A program made the translations under genes and the position numbers. From Anaerolineae bacterium (lineage in GTDB: Bacteria > Chloroflexota > Anaerolineae > Aggregatilineales > Phototrophicaceae), in assembly GCA_017303635.1 (NCBI GenBank), contig JAFLCG010000015.1, positions 62,001-126,000 on the forward strand: DNA of 64,000 bases. Direction: 5' to 3'. Shown here one piece after another: positions 42,840 to 50,510 of this stretch (positions within the stretch are counted from its first letter, which is position 1; every line of letters begins with the position of its first letter). The notes under the pieces were generated by a model. It saw only the letters and a program-made list of their open reading frames with translations, was not told the origin of the DNA and did not search any database.

Positions 42840-42860
42840 TTTAGTCAATTTACATACTTA

Positions 42861-42889
42861 TTACCAAAACCAGGCAACCGAGATATAAT
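42861..42889 (+). promoter_or_regulatory. Promoter of the TPR histidine kinase
   Basis: TTACCA and consensus TATAAT (42884-42889) are 17 bases apart, 47 bases before the start at 42936. Confidence 0.65.
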
Positions 42890-42935
42890 GGACTTGGAAT
42901 GCCTTCTGGTCAAACAAATCTGGGAAGGAGGAACT

Positions 42936-44801
42936 ATGGTCAACGTTGAGTTGATTTCCCGGATTGATGAACTCAAAGACCAGTTCAACCAGGCCAAACA
43001 TTCAGATATGCATGCCGCCATACAACTGGCGGATCAGATTTATCAGCTTGCGATCGAAGCAGAGCAATGGTCGGTTGCCAGCAAGATCCAGGCGGAAAAA
43101 GCTTTCATATACTTTGAAATCGGCCAGTATGCCGAGGGCATGGTTCCGGCTCAACACGCCCTGCGCCTCGCTCTTGAGCATCAGCTACCTATTGAAGAAG
43201 GCTATGCCTATTTTGCATTGGGGACAGCCCATGCTTATACCGGGAATTATACCGAGGCGCTTGAATTTTCCTTCAAACAGAAGCAGATTGCCTTGCAGAG
43301 CAATCATCTGGAATTGCTCGAACTGGCACTGACAGCCATTCCATATGTTTATCGTGAAATGGAACAGTTCCCGGAAGCCATCGCCAGCGCTGAAGAAGGG
43401 CTGCGCTGGCTGGATGAACGGCAGGCCCATCTTCAGAAAGCCACCATCCTTGAAAATCTTGGGGTAACCTACCACCGGATGAAGGATTATGCGCGGGCCA
43501 AAGACTATTACCAGCAGGCGATCGCGCTGGCCCGTACATCCAATAACTACGGTATCCTGCTCTATGGGCTAGCCTCGTTATCCAACTGTCTGTGCGAGCT
43601 TCATGACATCCCAGCAGCCCAGGCAACCTTCGACGAACTGGACTCCCTGTGCCAGCACCAGGGCAATATTCAACCCGCCATGCGGTTGACTGTGAAAGCC
43701 CAGCTCAAACGCACGATGGGTGATACAGCGGGTGCGATTGCGGACTATCAAAGTGCGCTGGAAATCGCCCGACAAGCCCACGATCATCAAGCCACGGCAA
43801 TAATCCTTGACGAACTTGTCCGGACGTATCGACAGTCCGGCGATTATGAGGCGGCCCTGCGCTATTTTGAAGACCTGCACAAAGTAAAGACGATCTCCAC
43901 CAACGAGAATTCCCGCAAGCGCCACGACATCCTGAATGCCCTGCACAAAACTGCCGCGCTCCAGCAGGAAGCGGAAATCCAGCGCTTGCGGAAGGAGCAA
44001 GCAGAGTGGCAATTGGCAGAATTAAAACGTTCAGAAGCGGATCGCCTCGAGAAGGACAAGCTGTCCTACCACCTCAAAAAAGAGCAGGAATTAGCGGCTC
44101 GCAAAGAACGCATCCTGCACCACCTCCATCATGAAATCCGAACCCCGCTGACGATCATTCACACCGCTACGGAAACGATGAACCACTATCGAGACCGGAT
44201 CAGCGATGAACGACGACAGCAGTATTTCGACCGGATTAGCGATCAATTCTGGCGCATCAATAAACTGATGGATGACATTTCAGCAGTGCTGCATGGGGTC
44301 GAAACGCAACCCGAGTCTGAAGGACGCAGTACCGCCATTGACATTCACCAGGTTTGCCAGGGTTCCATCAATACGGCGCATCGCCTGACTCATACCCGGG
44401 ATCGGATTGCTGTAAACACCCAGGCCATCCCGAGGGATATCTGGTTGGATGCAACGCTGCTGGATGAGGTTCTGGTTCAACTGCTCACCAACAGCCTCAA
44501 ATTCTCCGAGGACAGGGTGCAGCTCGAGGTCCGTGCGACCGATCACGAACTGGTCTTCTCCGTTGCCGACCACGGAAAAGGCATCCCTGAAGAAGAACTT
44601 CATCAGATCTATCAGCCGCTCTTCCGGGGCAGTAATGTCGGCGAGGTACGGGGTCTGGGGCTAGGGCTGACCATCGTGCGGAATTATGTGAAGGCTTTAA
44701 TGGGGAAAATCCATATCGACAGTCAGGTCGAGACCGGCACAACGGTCACGATTGAGGTCCCGTTTGTGCGCCTGAACACACCGGACTCGCTCTCAAGCTG
44801 A
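42936..44801 (+). CDS. TPR-containing cytosolic sensor histidine kinase
   Basis: A 621-residue protein. Residues about 1-330 are seven or eight TPR-like helix pairs (VASKIQAEKAFIYFEIGQYA, YAYFALGTAHAYTGNYTEAL, ENLGVTYHRMKDYARAKDYY). A coiled coil follows at about 345-395, then the H-box HHLHHEIRTPLTIIHT. The ATPase domain has LTNSLKFSEDR (N box), ADHGKGIPEEE and GLGLGLTIVRNY. There is no membrane segment. The start has a strong AAGGAGG five bases upstream. It is convergent with a receiver-kinase hybrid that may be its partner. The TPR part probably senses a protein or peptide. Confidence 0.92.
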   Translation: MVNVELISRIDELKDQFNQAKHSDMHAAIQLADQIYQLAIEAEQWSVASKIQAEKAFIYFEIGQYAEGMVPAQHALRLALEHQLPIEEGYAYFALGTAHAYTGNYTEALEFSFKQKQIALQSNHLELLELALTAIPYVYREMEQFPEAIASAEEGLRWLDERQAHLQKATILENLGVTYHRMKDYARAKDYYQQAIALARTSNNYGILLYGLASLSNCLCELHDIPAAQATFDELDSLCQHQGNIQPAMRLTVKAQLKRTMGDTAGAIADYQSALEIARQAHDHQATAIILDELVRTYRQSGDYEAALRYFEDLHKVKTISTNENSRKRHDILNALHKTAALQQEAEIQRLRKEQAEWQLAELKRSEADRLEKDKLSYHLKKEQELAARKERILHHLHHEIRTPLTIIHTATETMNHYRDRISDERRQQYFDRISDQFWRINKLMDDISAVLHGVETQPESEGRSTAIDIHQVCQGSINTAHRLTHTRDRIAVNTQAIPRDIWLDATLLDEVLVQLLTNSLKFSEDRVQLEVRATDHELVFSVADHGKGIPEEELHQIYQPLFRGSNVGEVRGLGLGLTIVRNYVKALMGKIHIDSQVETGTTVTIEVPFVRLNTPDSLSS

Positions 44802-44824
44802 CAAGGCTGTCGTCCGCCCGATAC

Positions 44825-45919
44825 TCAGGCCGCGTTCAGGGCGATCCAGAAGACCGAGCCGCCCTCTGGCGGGCAGTTGACGCCTACATCGCCCCCCTGT
44901 AACCCGACCAGATGCTTGACAATCCACAGGCCCAGCCCAGTGCTGTGTTCGCCATCAGTGGGGCGCGTGCTGAGTTTGCCGAACTGGGTGAAAAGCCGAC
45001 TGCGTTCGTTGGCGGGGATGCCAGGGCCTTCATCGCCTACGCAGATGATCACGCGCTGACCTTCGTGGACGCTCCAGAGATGCACCTGGGTATGCAGCGG
45101 ACTGTACTTGATGGCGTTGCTGACCAGATTGCCGAGCGCCTGCCGGAAGCGGGCCGGGTCCGCATAGACCGCGCCAGACATGGCTTCGGTCAGCAGGCGA
45201 ATATTCTTGCGGAGGGCGTGCGGCTGATATAACCGGAGCAGGTCATCCACCACCCCATCCAGAGGCACCCGATCCAGCGCGATCTGAATCTCCCCCACGC
45301 TGGCGGCTGCCGTGTCCAGAAAGTCCTCGATCACCGCTTTCATCGAGTCCAGCGTGTCATCCAGCGTGGTCAACCATTGGGCGCTGTCTTCCGGCGTCAG
45401 ATCCGGGCGGCGCAGGAACTCGGTAATCATGCGCCCGTTCATCAGCGGACTCTTGAGGTCATGGGAGGCGATGCGGATCAGACGATCCTTCAATTCCTGG
45501 GCTGCTTTCAGTTCCAGGAACGCCTTCTTCCGTTCATCCTGAAGCTGCTTGAGCGCCAGTTGAGTCTGCACCCGGGCCGCCGTCACATCCGGGTCAATCG
45601 GCTTGGAGATGTAGTCGTTGGCCCCCAGGTGGAGGCCCTGGGCAATATCCTGCGAATCACCCAGCGCGGAGATGAGAATCACGGGTAAATCGGCTGTCTG
45701 GGGATTAGCGCGGATTTGCTCCAGCACCTGATAACCGTTCAGATCCGGCATCATGATGTCCAGCAAAACGAGGTCAATCGGTGTTTGATCCAGAATGGCC
45801 AGCGCCGTCTGCCCATTGGGTGAACAAATCACCTGAAACTGGGTGTGGAGCAGGCGTTGCAGCAGCAGCAGGTTAGCCGGTTCATCATCCACCGCCAGGA
45901 TCACAGGCAAAGCGTTCAT
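44825..45919 (-). CDS. Receiver-histidine kinase hybrid
   Basis: A 364-residue protein with the receiver first (about 3-120: acidic pair in ILAVDDE, acceptor Asp in VLLDIMMPDLNGYQ, Lys in ISKPID), then a short coiled coil, the H-box RIASHDLKSPLMNGRMI and an ATPase domain (NLVSNAIKYSP, GDEGPGIPANE, STGLGLWIVKHL). The receiver probably gates the kinase in response to another kinase. The start MNALPVILAVDDE is chosen over a Met 11 codons earlier. It is convergent with the TPR kinase across 23 bases. Confidence 0.92.
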   Translation of the reverse strand: MNALPVILAVDDEPANLLLLQRLLHTQFQVICSPNGQTALAILDQTPIDLVLLDIMMPDLNGYQVLEQIRANPQTADLPVILISALGDSQDIAQGLHLGANDYISKPIDPDVTAARVQTQLALKQLQDERKKAFLELKAAQELKDRLIRIASHDLKSPLMNGRMITEFLRRPDLTPEDSAQWLTTLDDTLDSMKAVIEDFLDTAAASVGEIQIALDRVPLDGVVDDLLRLYQPHALRKNIRLLTEAMSGAVYADPARFRQALGNLVSNAIKYSPLHTQVHLWSVHEGQRVIICVGDEGPGIPANERSRLFTQFGKLSTRPTDGEHSTGLGLWIVKHLVGLQGGDVGVNCPPEGGSVFWIALNAA

Positions 45920-46010
45920 GAGAGTCACTTTCAGGCAGTCAGCAAAATACACTCCCCCTACATATTACGGTTATTGTTTCGATAATTTCCTTAAGATTTA
46001 TGCCTGATGA

Positions 46011-46829
46011 TCAGCTATTGTGATTGAGCGACTTGGTGATATGGGCGATGATGTCCTCGGCGGTTTCCTCAATCGGGCGGTCGGTGATGTCCAGCGTCCA
46101 GAAGCCGCCGCGCCGGAAAATCTTGCGCGCGTGTTCGACCTCCTCGTACAAGTCTTCGGCTGAACTGTAGGTGGACTTGGTGGACAAGCCCAAGCGCTGC
46201 TGGCGGAACTGCCGGAACGCCACCAACTGCCCCGGTTGAATCGAAAGGCCGACCACCCGGCGGCTGTCGATCTCAAACAGTTGGTCCGGCGGCTTGACTT
46301 CGCGCATCAGCGGCACATTGGCAACCCGCCAACCCTGCGTGGAGATGTACATGCTCAGCGGGGTCTTGCCCACCCGGGAAACCCCGGTCAGCACGATCTC
46401 CGCCAGGTGCAGCTCGTCAATCCGGCGGCCGTCATCGTGGTCAACCGCAAACTCCATGGCCTCGATGCGGCGGAAGTAGGGCGCCCGCAGCTGCTGGTAC
46501 AGGCCGGGTTCACCGATGGGTTCACGCTCCAGCAAGCGGGTCAATTGCAGCAGCAGCGGCCCCTGGAGATCAATCGCAATCACGTTGCTATCGCGGGCGC
46601 GTTCGGTGAGCAGGTTGCGGAGGTCGGTCATCACCAGCGTGTGGACAATCAGGCCGCCGCTGGCCGCCGCCCGGCTGACCAAGTCTTCAATCGCAGCCGG
46701 ATCGCGCACATTGGGCAGCACCTGCAGCGGCACCTCCGCGCCCTGGAACTGGGCCAGAGTCGCCCGGACGATACGCTCGCCGCTGGTCCCCTGCCCGCCG
46801 GATACGATGTAGATGGTCGGAGTGGTCAT
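46011..46829 (-). CDS. Pyruvate,phosphate/water dikinase regulatory protein (PPSR, DUF299)
   Basis: A 272-residue bifunctional kinase/pyrophosphorylase of the PPSR family, of usual length. It has the start TIYIVSGGQGTSGER, a conserved DLQGPLLLQLTRLLEREPIG, the P-loop TGVSRVGKTPLSMY (149-156) and IDSRRVVGLSIQPGQL. PPSR phosphorylates a Thr on PPDK or PEP synthase using ADP and removes it with phosphate. No target dikinase gene lies in the window. The C-terminus is the same type as the fragment at 41818-41873. Confidence 0.93.
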   Translation of the reverse strand: MTTPTIYIVSGGQGTSGERIVRATLAQFQGAEVPLQVLPNVRDPAAIEDLVSRAAASGGLIVHTLVMTDLRNLLTERARDSNVIAIDLQGPLLLQLTRLLEREPIGEPGLYQQLRAPYFRRIEAMEFAVDHDDGRRIDELHLAEIVLTGVSRVGKTPLSMYISTQGWRVANVPLMREVKPPDQLFEIDSRRVVGLSIQPGQLVAFRQFRQQRLGLSTKSTYSSAEDLYEEVEHARKIFRRGGFWTLDITDRPIEETAEDIIAHITKSLNHNS

Positions 46830-46923
46830 GTGTCGCCTGCTTCCCGTTGCGCGTCAGCCGATACGCTGACTCTACGCCCGGCGGGGCTGGGGAGCGTAGG
46901 ACGCTTAACACGGGTTTAGGGCG

Positions 46924-47520
46924 TCATTCAGCATAGGAATCCAGCGTGTAGAGACCAAACACGAAGAAGGGAGCATGTCCCTTGACGCGGTCGCTGGTGA
47001 GCGCCTTGAATTCATGAGCTTTGTCCACATCGGTAAACAGGTGAAGTTCATTCAGGTGCGGCGACCAGACCGGCTTGAGTGCTACCAACTCGTCTTCATC
47101 GTAAGCGCAGTTGGAGAGACCTGAGAGCAGGAAGCGATCTGAAACATCATAACCGAGCAATTGACCACCGAACGCTGCGGTCATCGGTTTGAAATCGTAG
47201 CCCTCCCAGTGCAGGGCTTCCTGTTCGTCCTGCAGAACAATGGTTATCACGATCCGAAGGGTTGACGCGGGATAACCACCATGAGCGGCGAAGAAAGTAT
47301 CCATTTCGCCGAGTTCTTGCCATAAATTTTGAACTGTACCGCGCCACGCGGGCAAGTCATCGTAGCGGTTCAATACGGATACCCACACCATATCATCCGT
47401 TGAGTACGGCTGCTGGATGTCGTCCCGCAAGAAGAACAGATGACGGCGCTCCGGCTGGTAAGGGAACGCCCAGTCCGAGATCAGGTAGCGCACGTCATAG
47501 GCGACAATTTGTTCGATCAT
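46924..47520 (-). CDS. Acidic soluble protein of unknown function
   Basis: A 198-residue protein rich in Asp, Glu, Trp and Tyr, starting MIEQIVAYDVRYLISDWAFP. It contains repeated aromatic strands (ALHWEGYDFKPMTAAFGGQL, FVFGLYTLDSYAE) and no recognised motif, signal peptide or helix anchor. The gene is alone, 93 bases beyond PPSR and 63 bases before the beta-propeller gene on the same strand. Confidence 0.65.
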   Translation of the reverse strand: MIEQIVAYDVRYLISDWAFPYQPERRHLFFLRDDIQQPYSTDDMVWVSVLNRYDDLPAWRGTVQNLWQELGEMDTFFAAHGGYPASTLRIVITIVLQDEQEALHWEGYDFKPMTAAFGGQLLGYDVSDRFLLSGLSNCAYDEDELVALKPVWSPHLNELHLFTDVDKAHEFKALTSDRVKGHAPFFVFGLYTLDSYAE

Positions 47521-47583
47521 GGTGATACGGGCCTGCTAGAGTTATCAATGCTTTAAGGGTGTATATGGCACAGCATGACACAA

Positions 47584-48888
47584 TTACCTGATCGCCCAAG
47601 CGCGGATTCCACCCCGATTATTCTGCACATCATCACCAACTCCCATCAACCACGTTCCCGACTGATTGAAGGTCACATCCGATAAGAGAGGATATGGAAA
47701 TTCCACCTGCATGAGCAAATCGCCCTCAACCGAGTAAATCTCCACATCATTCCAGTCCTTGACCGTTACAAGCAGTTCATCGTTTGGGCTAAATCGCATG
47801 ATACTTGTCGGATTTCGCTCATCCCGCTTCATGGGAATGCTTGCCAGCAAATCGCCCGTCAATAAATCATGAACATCTATCCGTTCAGCGAACAACGCTG
47901 CAATCAGATTGCCGCTCGGAGAAACCTCGATTTGGCTTACATCCTCTAGAAACGTCAGTATTTCAGCACCAGAATCCAACAACACTCCTCTGACAGGTGT
48001 ATTCATCGAAGATTGGTACACCAGTACATTCCGCCCCGGAACGAAAGCGAGTATGCGAACGCGCGATTCAGGGCTACCTTCAGCGTCGAACTCCACCGAA
48101 ACCGGCTGTAGCAGTTCACCACTGACCAGATCAAGCCTCGCTAGAGTCGCTGCCCAATCACCGACGATAACCTGACCATCATGCAGAACACTATTCGACA
48201 AATCGCCTAGATAGAGATTATTCACAGGTCTGATCGAATGAATTAGCTGAAATGAATGTCCATCAAACGTGGCAATCGTCCCAGAGTCAGTCGCTACAAA
48301 AAGATTACCATCTGGCGTAAAACCAATTGGATCGATATACGAGGATTCAATAGGTTCAAGGACGGATACTGTAGCAGCATCCTCAAGGCGAATGACCTGC
48401 CGATTTCCAAGGACAGCAATTGAACTTGCCGGGTCAATCGCAATTGACATTGGCCTTTGGGAAAGAACTGTGTTGAGTGGATCAACAATCACCTGCACAG
48501 TGGCTTCACCCACTGTCCATTGACGAGTGTCGATAATCCAGGCTGTTTCACATACACCCCCTGCGTAGTCATCCAGAACGCTTGCCTGTCCCTTTGCGTG
48601 ACCTGTCACCACAATCCAATTGTCATCTGGACTGATCGCAACCCCGGTTTGTGGCGACCCGGTAACGTCCAGGATCCTATCAAGCCGATTCGCGTTTCTT
48701 GCGGTGATTTCTACACTGGAAGTTGCTGCAAAGAAGTCGATAGAAGCACCAGGAAACCAACATTGATTGGCAACACGGTCATAGAGAGCAAACCCAATTG
48801 ACAATAGGCTGCAAGAGATGACTACGAGACTAATCAGCAGGCATGACCGCCCGCGAAATCGAACTGTAATCAAGCTTCGCTCGTCCAT
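47584..48888 (-). CDS. Membrane-anchored beta-propeller (WD40-like) protein
   Basis: A 434-residue protein. A basic N-terminus and one membrane helix (CLLISLVVISCSLLSIGFAL) lead to an extracytoplasmic domain with five to six propeller-type repeats: GVAISPDDNWIVVTG, SIAIDPASSIAVLGN, PIGFTPDGNLFVATD, IEVSPSGNLIAALFA, RFSPNDELLVTVKD. The start MDERSLITVRFRGR is chosen because codons upstream overlap a decayed tRNA-like repeat. Such proteins bind ligands or proteins at the surface; role unknown. Confidence 0.78.
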   Translation of the reverse strand: MDERSLITVRFRGRSCLLISLVVISCSLLSIGFALYDRVANQCWFPGASIDFFAATSSVEITARNANRLDRILDVTGSPQTGVAISPDDNWIVVTGHAKGQASVLDDYAGGVCETAWIIDTRQWTVGEATVQVIVDPLNTVLSQRPMSIAIDPASSIAVLGNRQVIRLEDAATVSVLEPIESSYIDPIGFTPDGNLFVATDSGTIATFDGHSFQLIHSIRPVNNLYLGDLSNSVLHDGQVIVGDWAATLARLDLVSGELLQPVSVEFDAEGSPESRVRILAFVPGRNVLVYQSSMNTPVRGVLLDSGAEILTFLEDVSQIEVSPSGNLIAALFAERIDVHDLLTGDLLASIPMKRDERNPTSIMRFSPNDELLVTVKDWNDVEIYSVEGDLLMQVEFPYPLLSDVTFNQSGTWLMGVGDDVQNNRGGIRAWAIR

Positions 48889-48906
48889 GTACAAGCTAAC
48901 GAAAAA

Positions 48907-48979
48907 CCCAGACTCGCGTCTGAGGCCGTCATCTGTGCCGGTGGTAGAACGCGAACCCACACGGGTTTCCCATGTCGAT
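48907..48979 (-). repeat. Decayed copy of the tRNA-Leu 3' end and its terminator (att-like)
   Basis: Nineteen bases of the tRNA-Leu terminator (cccagactcgcgtctgagg) recur here exactly. They are followed by tgtgccggtggt and cgaacccacacgg of the tRNA acceptor and T arm, with several changes between. The same blocks lie in the same order and orientation at 49308-49370, 400 bases away. The T-stem is broken, so this copy is not a working tRNA. Confidence 0.75.
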
Positions 48980-49031
48980 TATCTTTCGCGCACATCAAAG
49001 CCAATAACGCTTTCGATCATCAGCCTAAACC

Positions 49032-49274
49032 CTATGTATACCAACCAGGATTCAAGACTACCAGCCCTTGATCGCTAAAGTGAAACGCTGCTTTAATTCC
49101 ACTGCACGATTCAAAAAGATGAATACCTTCAGCTAGGTCAGTGCGTGGTTCCGTCACCGTACCATACTGACGCATCCAGATAAGAATGTCCGAACGATTA
49201 AGCTGCTTGGCAATAGCAGCAATAGCGTGGCGCTGTGAATACAAATCGATAATGGGAAAGTTAGTCACAAACAT
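49032..49274 (-). CDS. Small protein between the two tRNA-Leu 3' copies
   Basis: An 80-residue frame starting MFVTNFPIIDLYSQRHAIAA with natural-looking composition (LNRSDILIWMRQYGTV, GIHLFESCSGIKAAFHFSD). AAGGGG lies just before the ATG at short spacing. No family is recognised. It is the only candidate gene in the 350 bases between tRNA-Leu and its decayed 3' copy, so it could be a remnant of a lost element. Confidence 0.4.
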   Translation of the reverse strand: MFVTNFPIIDLYSQRHAIAAIAKQLNRSDILIWMRQYGTVTEPRTDLAEGIHLFESCSGIKAAFHFSDQGLVVLNPGWYT

Positions 49275-49301
49275 GCCCCTTCATCATCAATCCGTAAAAC
49301 A

Positions 49302-49331
49302 AAAGACCCCAGACTCGCGTCTGAGGTCTTT
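49302..49331 (-). terminator. Terminator of tRNA-Leu
   Basis: Leftward, AAAGACCTCAGAC / GTCTGGGGTCTTT pairs over 13 positions (one G-U) with a four-base loop and is followed by UGUUUU. Confidence 0.9.
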
Positions 49332-49336
49332 AAGTG

Positions 49337-49418
49337 TGCCGGTGGTGGGACTCGAACCCACACGGATTTCTCCAATCGATTTTGAGTCGATCGCGTCAGC
49401 CAATTGCGCCACACCGGC
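49337..49418 (-). tRNA. tRNA-Leu (CAA)
   Basis: An 82-base gene. The acceptor is GCCGGTG/CACCGGC with discriminator A, the D arm GGCGCAATTGGCTGACGC, the anticodon stem ATCGA/TCGAT with loop CTCAAAA (anticodon CAA, leucine UUG codons), a long variable arm typical of class II tRNAs, and T arm GTGGGTTCGAGTCCCAC. CCA is not encoded. Confidence 0.95.
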
Positions 49419-49451
49419 AGGTTTCAAAACCCGCTATAATGGACAGGATAT

Positions 49452-49481
49452 AGTCTAGAATTCGCCTACAGGGTTTGTCAA
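49452..49481 (-). promoter_or_regulatory. Promoter of tRNA-Leu
   Basis: Leftward, consensus TTGACA (49476-49481) and TAGACT (49452-49457) are 18 bases apart, 34 bases before the tRNA. The -35 box overlaps the ATG of the divergent sigma-factor gene by one base. Confidence 0.6.
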
Positions 49482-50092
49482 TGGCGATTAGTCCAGAGCA
49501 GGAGACCAACTGGATCCAGGCCGCCCGAAGCGGGGATCTGGAAGCCTTCAACCGGCTGGTGCTGGCGCATCAGGATCGGGTCTATTCGCTTGCCTACCGC
49601 ATCATGGGGGAGCCGGCTGCCGCTGCCGATGCCGCGCAGGACGCCTTCATCAATGCCTGGCGGCGGCTGGAAACCTACCGGGGTGGCGCCTTCCAGTCCT
49701 GGCTGCTGCGGATCACCGCCAACACCTGTTACGATGCGCTGCGCTACAGCAAGCGCCGCCCGGCCACCGGCATCGAGGATCTGCCCGGCGCGGAGACCGA
49801 TGACGGCCCGGTGCTGGTCGCGGACGATCTGACGCCGGAGCAGTCGCTCCAGCAGCGGGAACTGGCGCAGGCCATCCAGCAGTGCATCAATGCCCTCCAG
49901 CCCGATCAGCGGCTGGTGCTGGTCATGTGCGATGTGCAGGAGATGAGTTATCAGGAAGTGGCGGAGACCAGCGGGGCTAATCTGGGCACCGTCAAATCCC
50001 GCCTCAGCCGGGCGCGGGCCGCTGTCCGCCAGTGTCTCGGCGCAGTCGAGGAACTTTTGCCCGGTGGATGGCGTCAGAGAGAGAAGAGTTAA
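49481..50092 (+). CDS. ECF-type RNA polymerase sigma factor
   Basis: A 203-residue sigma factor with regions 2 and 4 only. Region 2 has RVYSLAYRIMGEPAAAADAA, QDAFINAWRRLETYRG and FQSWLLRITANTCYDALR. Region 4 has LQPDQRLVLVMCDVQEMSYQ, a helix-turn-helix with GTVKSRLSRARAAVRQCL. It starts MAISPEQETNW with AGGG seven bases upstream. The next gene on the strand, after a 418-base repeat-rich spacer, is the matching anti-sigma factor. The block is GC-richer than flanking DNA. Confidence 0.94.
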   Translation: MAISPEQETNWIQAARSGDLEAFNRLVLAHQDRVYSLAYRIMGEPAAAADAAQDAFINAWRRLETYRGGAFQSWLLRITANTCYDALRYSKRRPATGIEDLPGAETDDGPVLVADDLTPEQSLQQRELAQAIQQCINALQPDQRLVLVMCDVQEMSYQEVAETSGANLGTVKSRLSRARAAVRQCLGAVEELLPGGWRQREKS

Positions 50093-50107
50093 ACGTAAGT
50101 CAGCCCT

Positions 50108-50136
50108 GTAGGGGCGACCCGGCGGGTCGCCCCTAC
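50108..50136. repeat. Palindromic repeat (GTAGGGGCGACCC type)
   Basis: gtaggggcgaccc/gggtcgcccctac is a perfect 13-base stem with a three-base loop, 16 bases after the sigma stop. A damaged copy (gtaggggcgacccggtggatc) lies at 50461-50486. The family resembles dispersed palindromic repeats common in Chloroflexota. It can also end transcription. Confidence 0.7.
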
Positions 50137-50196
50137 TGAAACTGGAACAAAATCGAAACAAATGTTCCGTTTCTGTGGCGAAGATCGATTAACATT

Positions 50197-50286
50197 AGGA
50201 CTTACGCAAACGCCGCATTTTGTAGGGGAGGATTAGGGCGTCTGCGCCCGTGTATCGCGCAGCGATCCCGTGACTGCGTAAGTCCT
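50197..50286. mobile_element. MITE-like 90-base element
   Basis: Perfect 12-base terminal inverted repeats aggacttacgca and tgcgtaagtcct enclose 66 bases without a gene. The size and end sequence are those of a non-autonomous transposable element. No clear target duplication is seen. The first bases after the sigma gene (cgtaagtca, 50095) look like a broken end of the same kind. Confidence 0.6.
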
Positions 50287-50303
50287 GAACATCTTGAATG
50301 TAG

Positions 50304-50347
50304 GGACGAGGCGTGCGACCAAAGGAAGTCCCTGTGGGGCCTCGTCC
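50304..50347. repeat. Inverted repeat ggacgaggc/gcctcgtcc
   Basis: A nine-base perfect inverted repeat with a 26-base spacer, preceded by tgtag as in the neighbouring palindromes. Probably another dispersed element in the sigma/anti-sigma spacer. Confidence 0.5.
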
Positions 50348-50422
50348 GCCGTGTCTGTTAGCAGGTATTCAATGGAGTGGTCAGATGCGTTACCGTTTGG
50401 ACACAAAAACACCGGCCTAATC

Positions 50423-50458
50423 TGTCAAATGTGTCCAATCTGTCCATTTTGTCCAAAT
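50423..50458. repeat. Four tandem 9-base units of tgtcc type
   Basis: tgtcaaatg, tgtccaatc, tgtccattt and tgtccaaat follow each other exactly. An opposite-strand relative (ttggacaca) lies 20 bases upstream. The array ends 53 bases before the anti-sigma ATG and could be a set of regulator sites. Confidence 0.6.
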
Positions 50459-50510
50459 ACGTAGGGGCGACCCGGTGGATCGCCCATCACGAAGGTAAAC
50501 GAAGCACAGC

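Noticed and set aside
48889..48960. Longer start of the beta-propeller protein
   Set aside because: The added codons fall in the decayed tRNA-Leu repeat and are not a natural protein start.
48936..48979. Second tRNA-Leu gene
   Set aside because: Only the 3' half is present, its T-stem no longer pairs, and the anticodon arm is missing.
50197..50286. Intact insertion sequence
   Set aside because: Only 66 bases lie between the terminal repeats, with no transposase; a non-autonomous element is the most that can be said.
50423..50458. Tandem 9-base units as a CRISPR array
   Set aside because: Units are too short, have no spacers and no cas gene is near.
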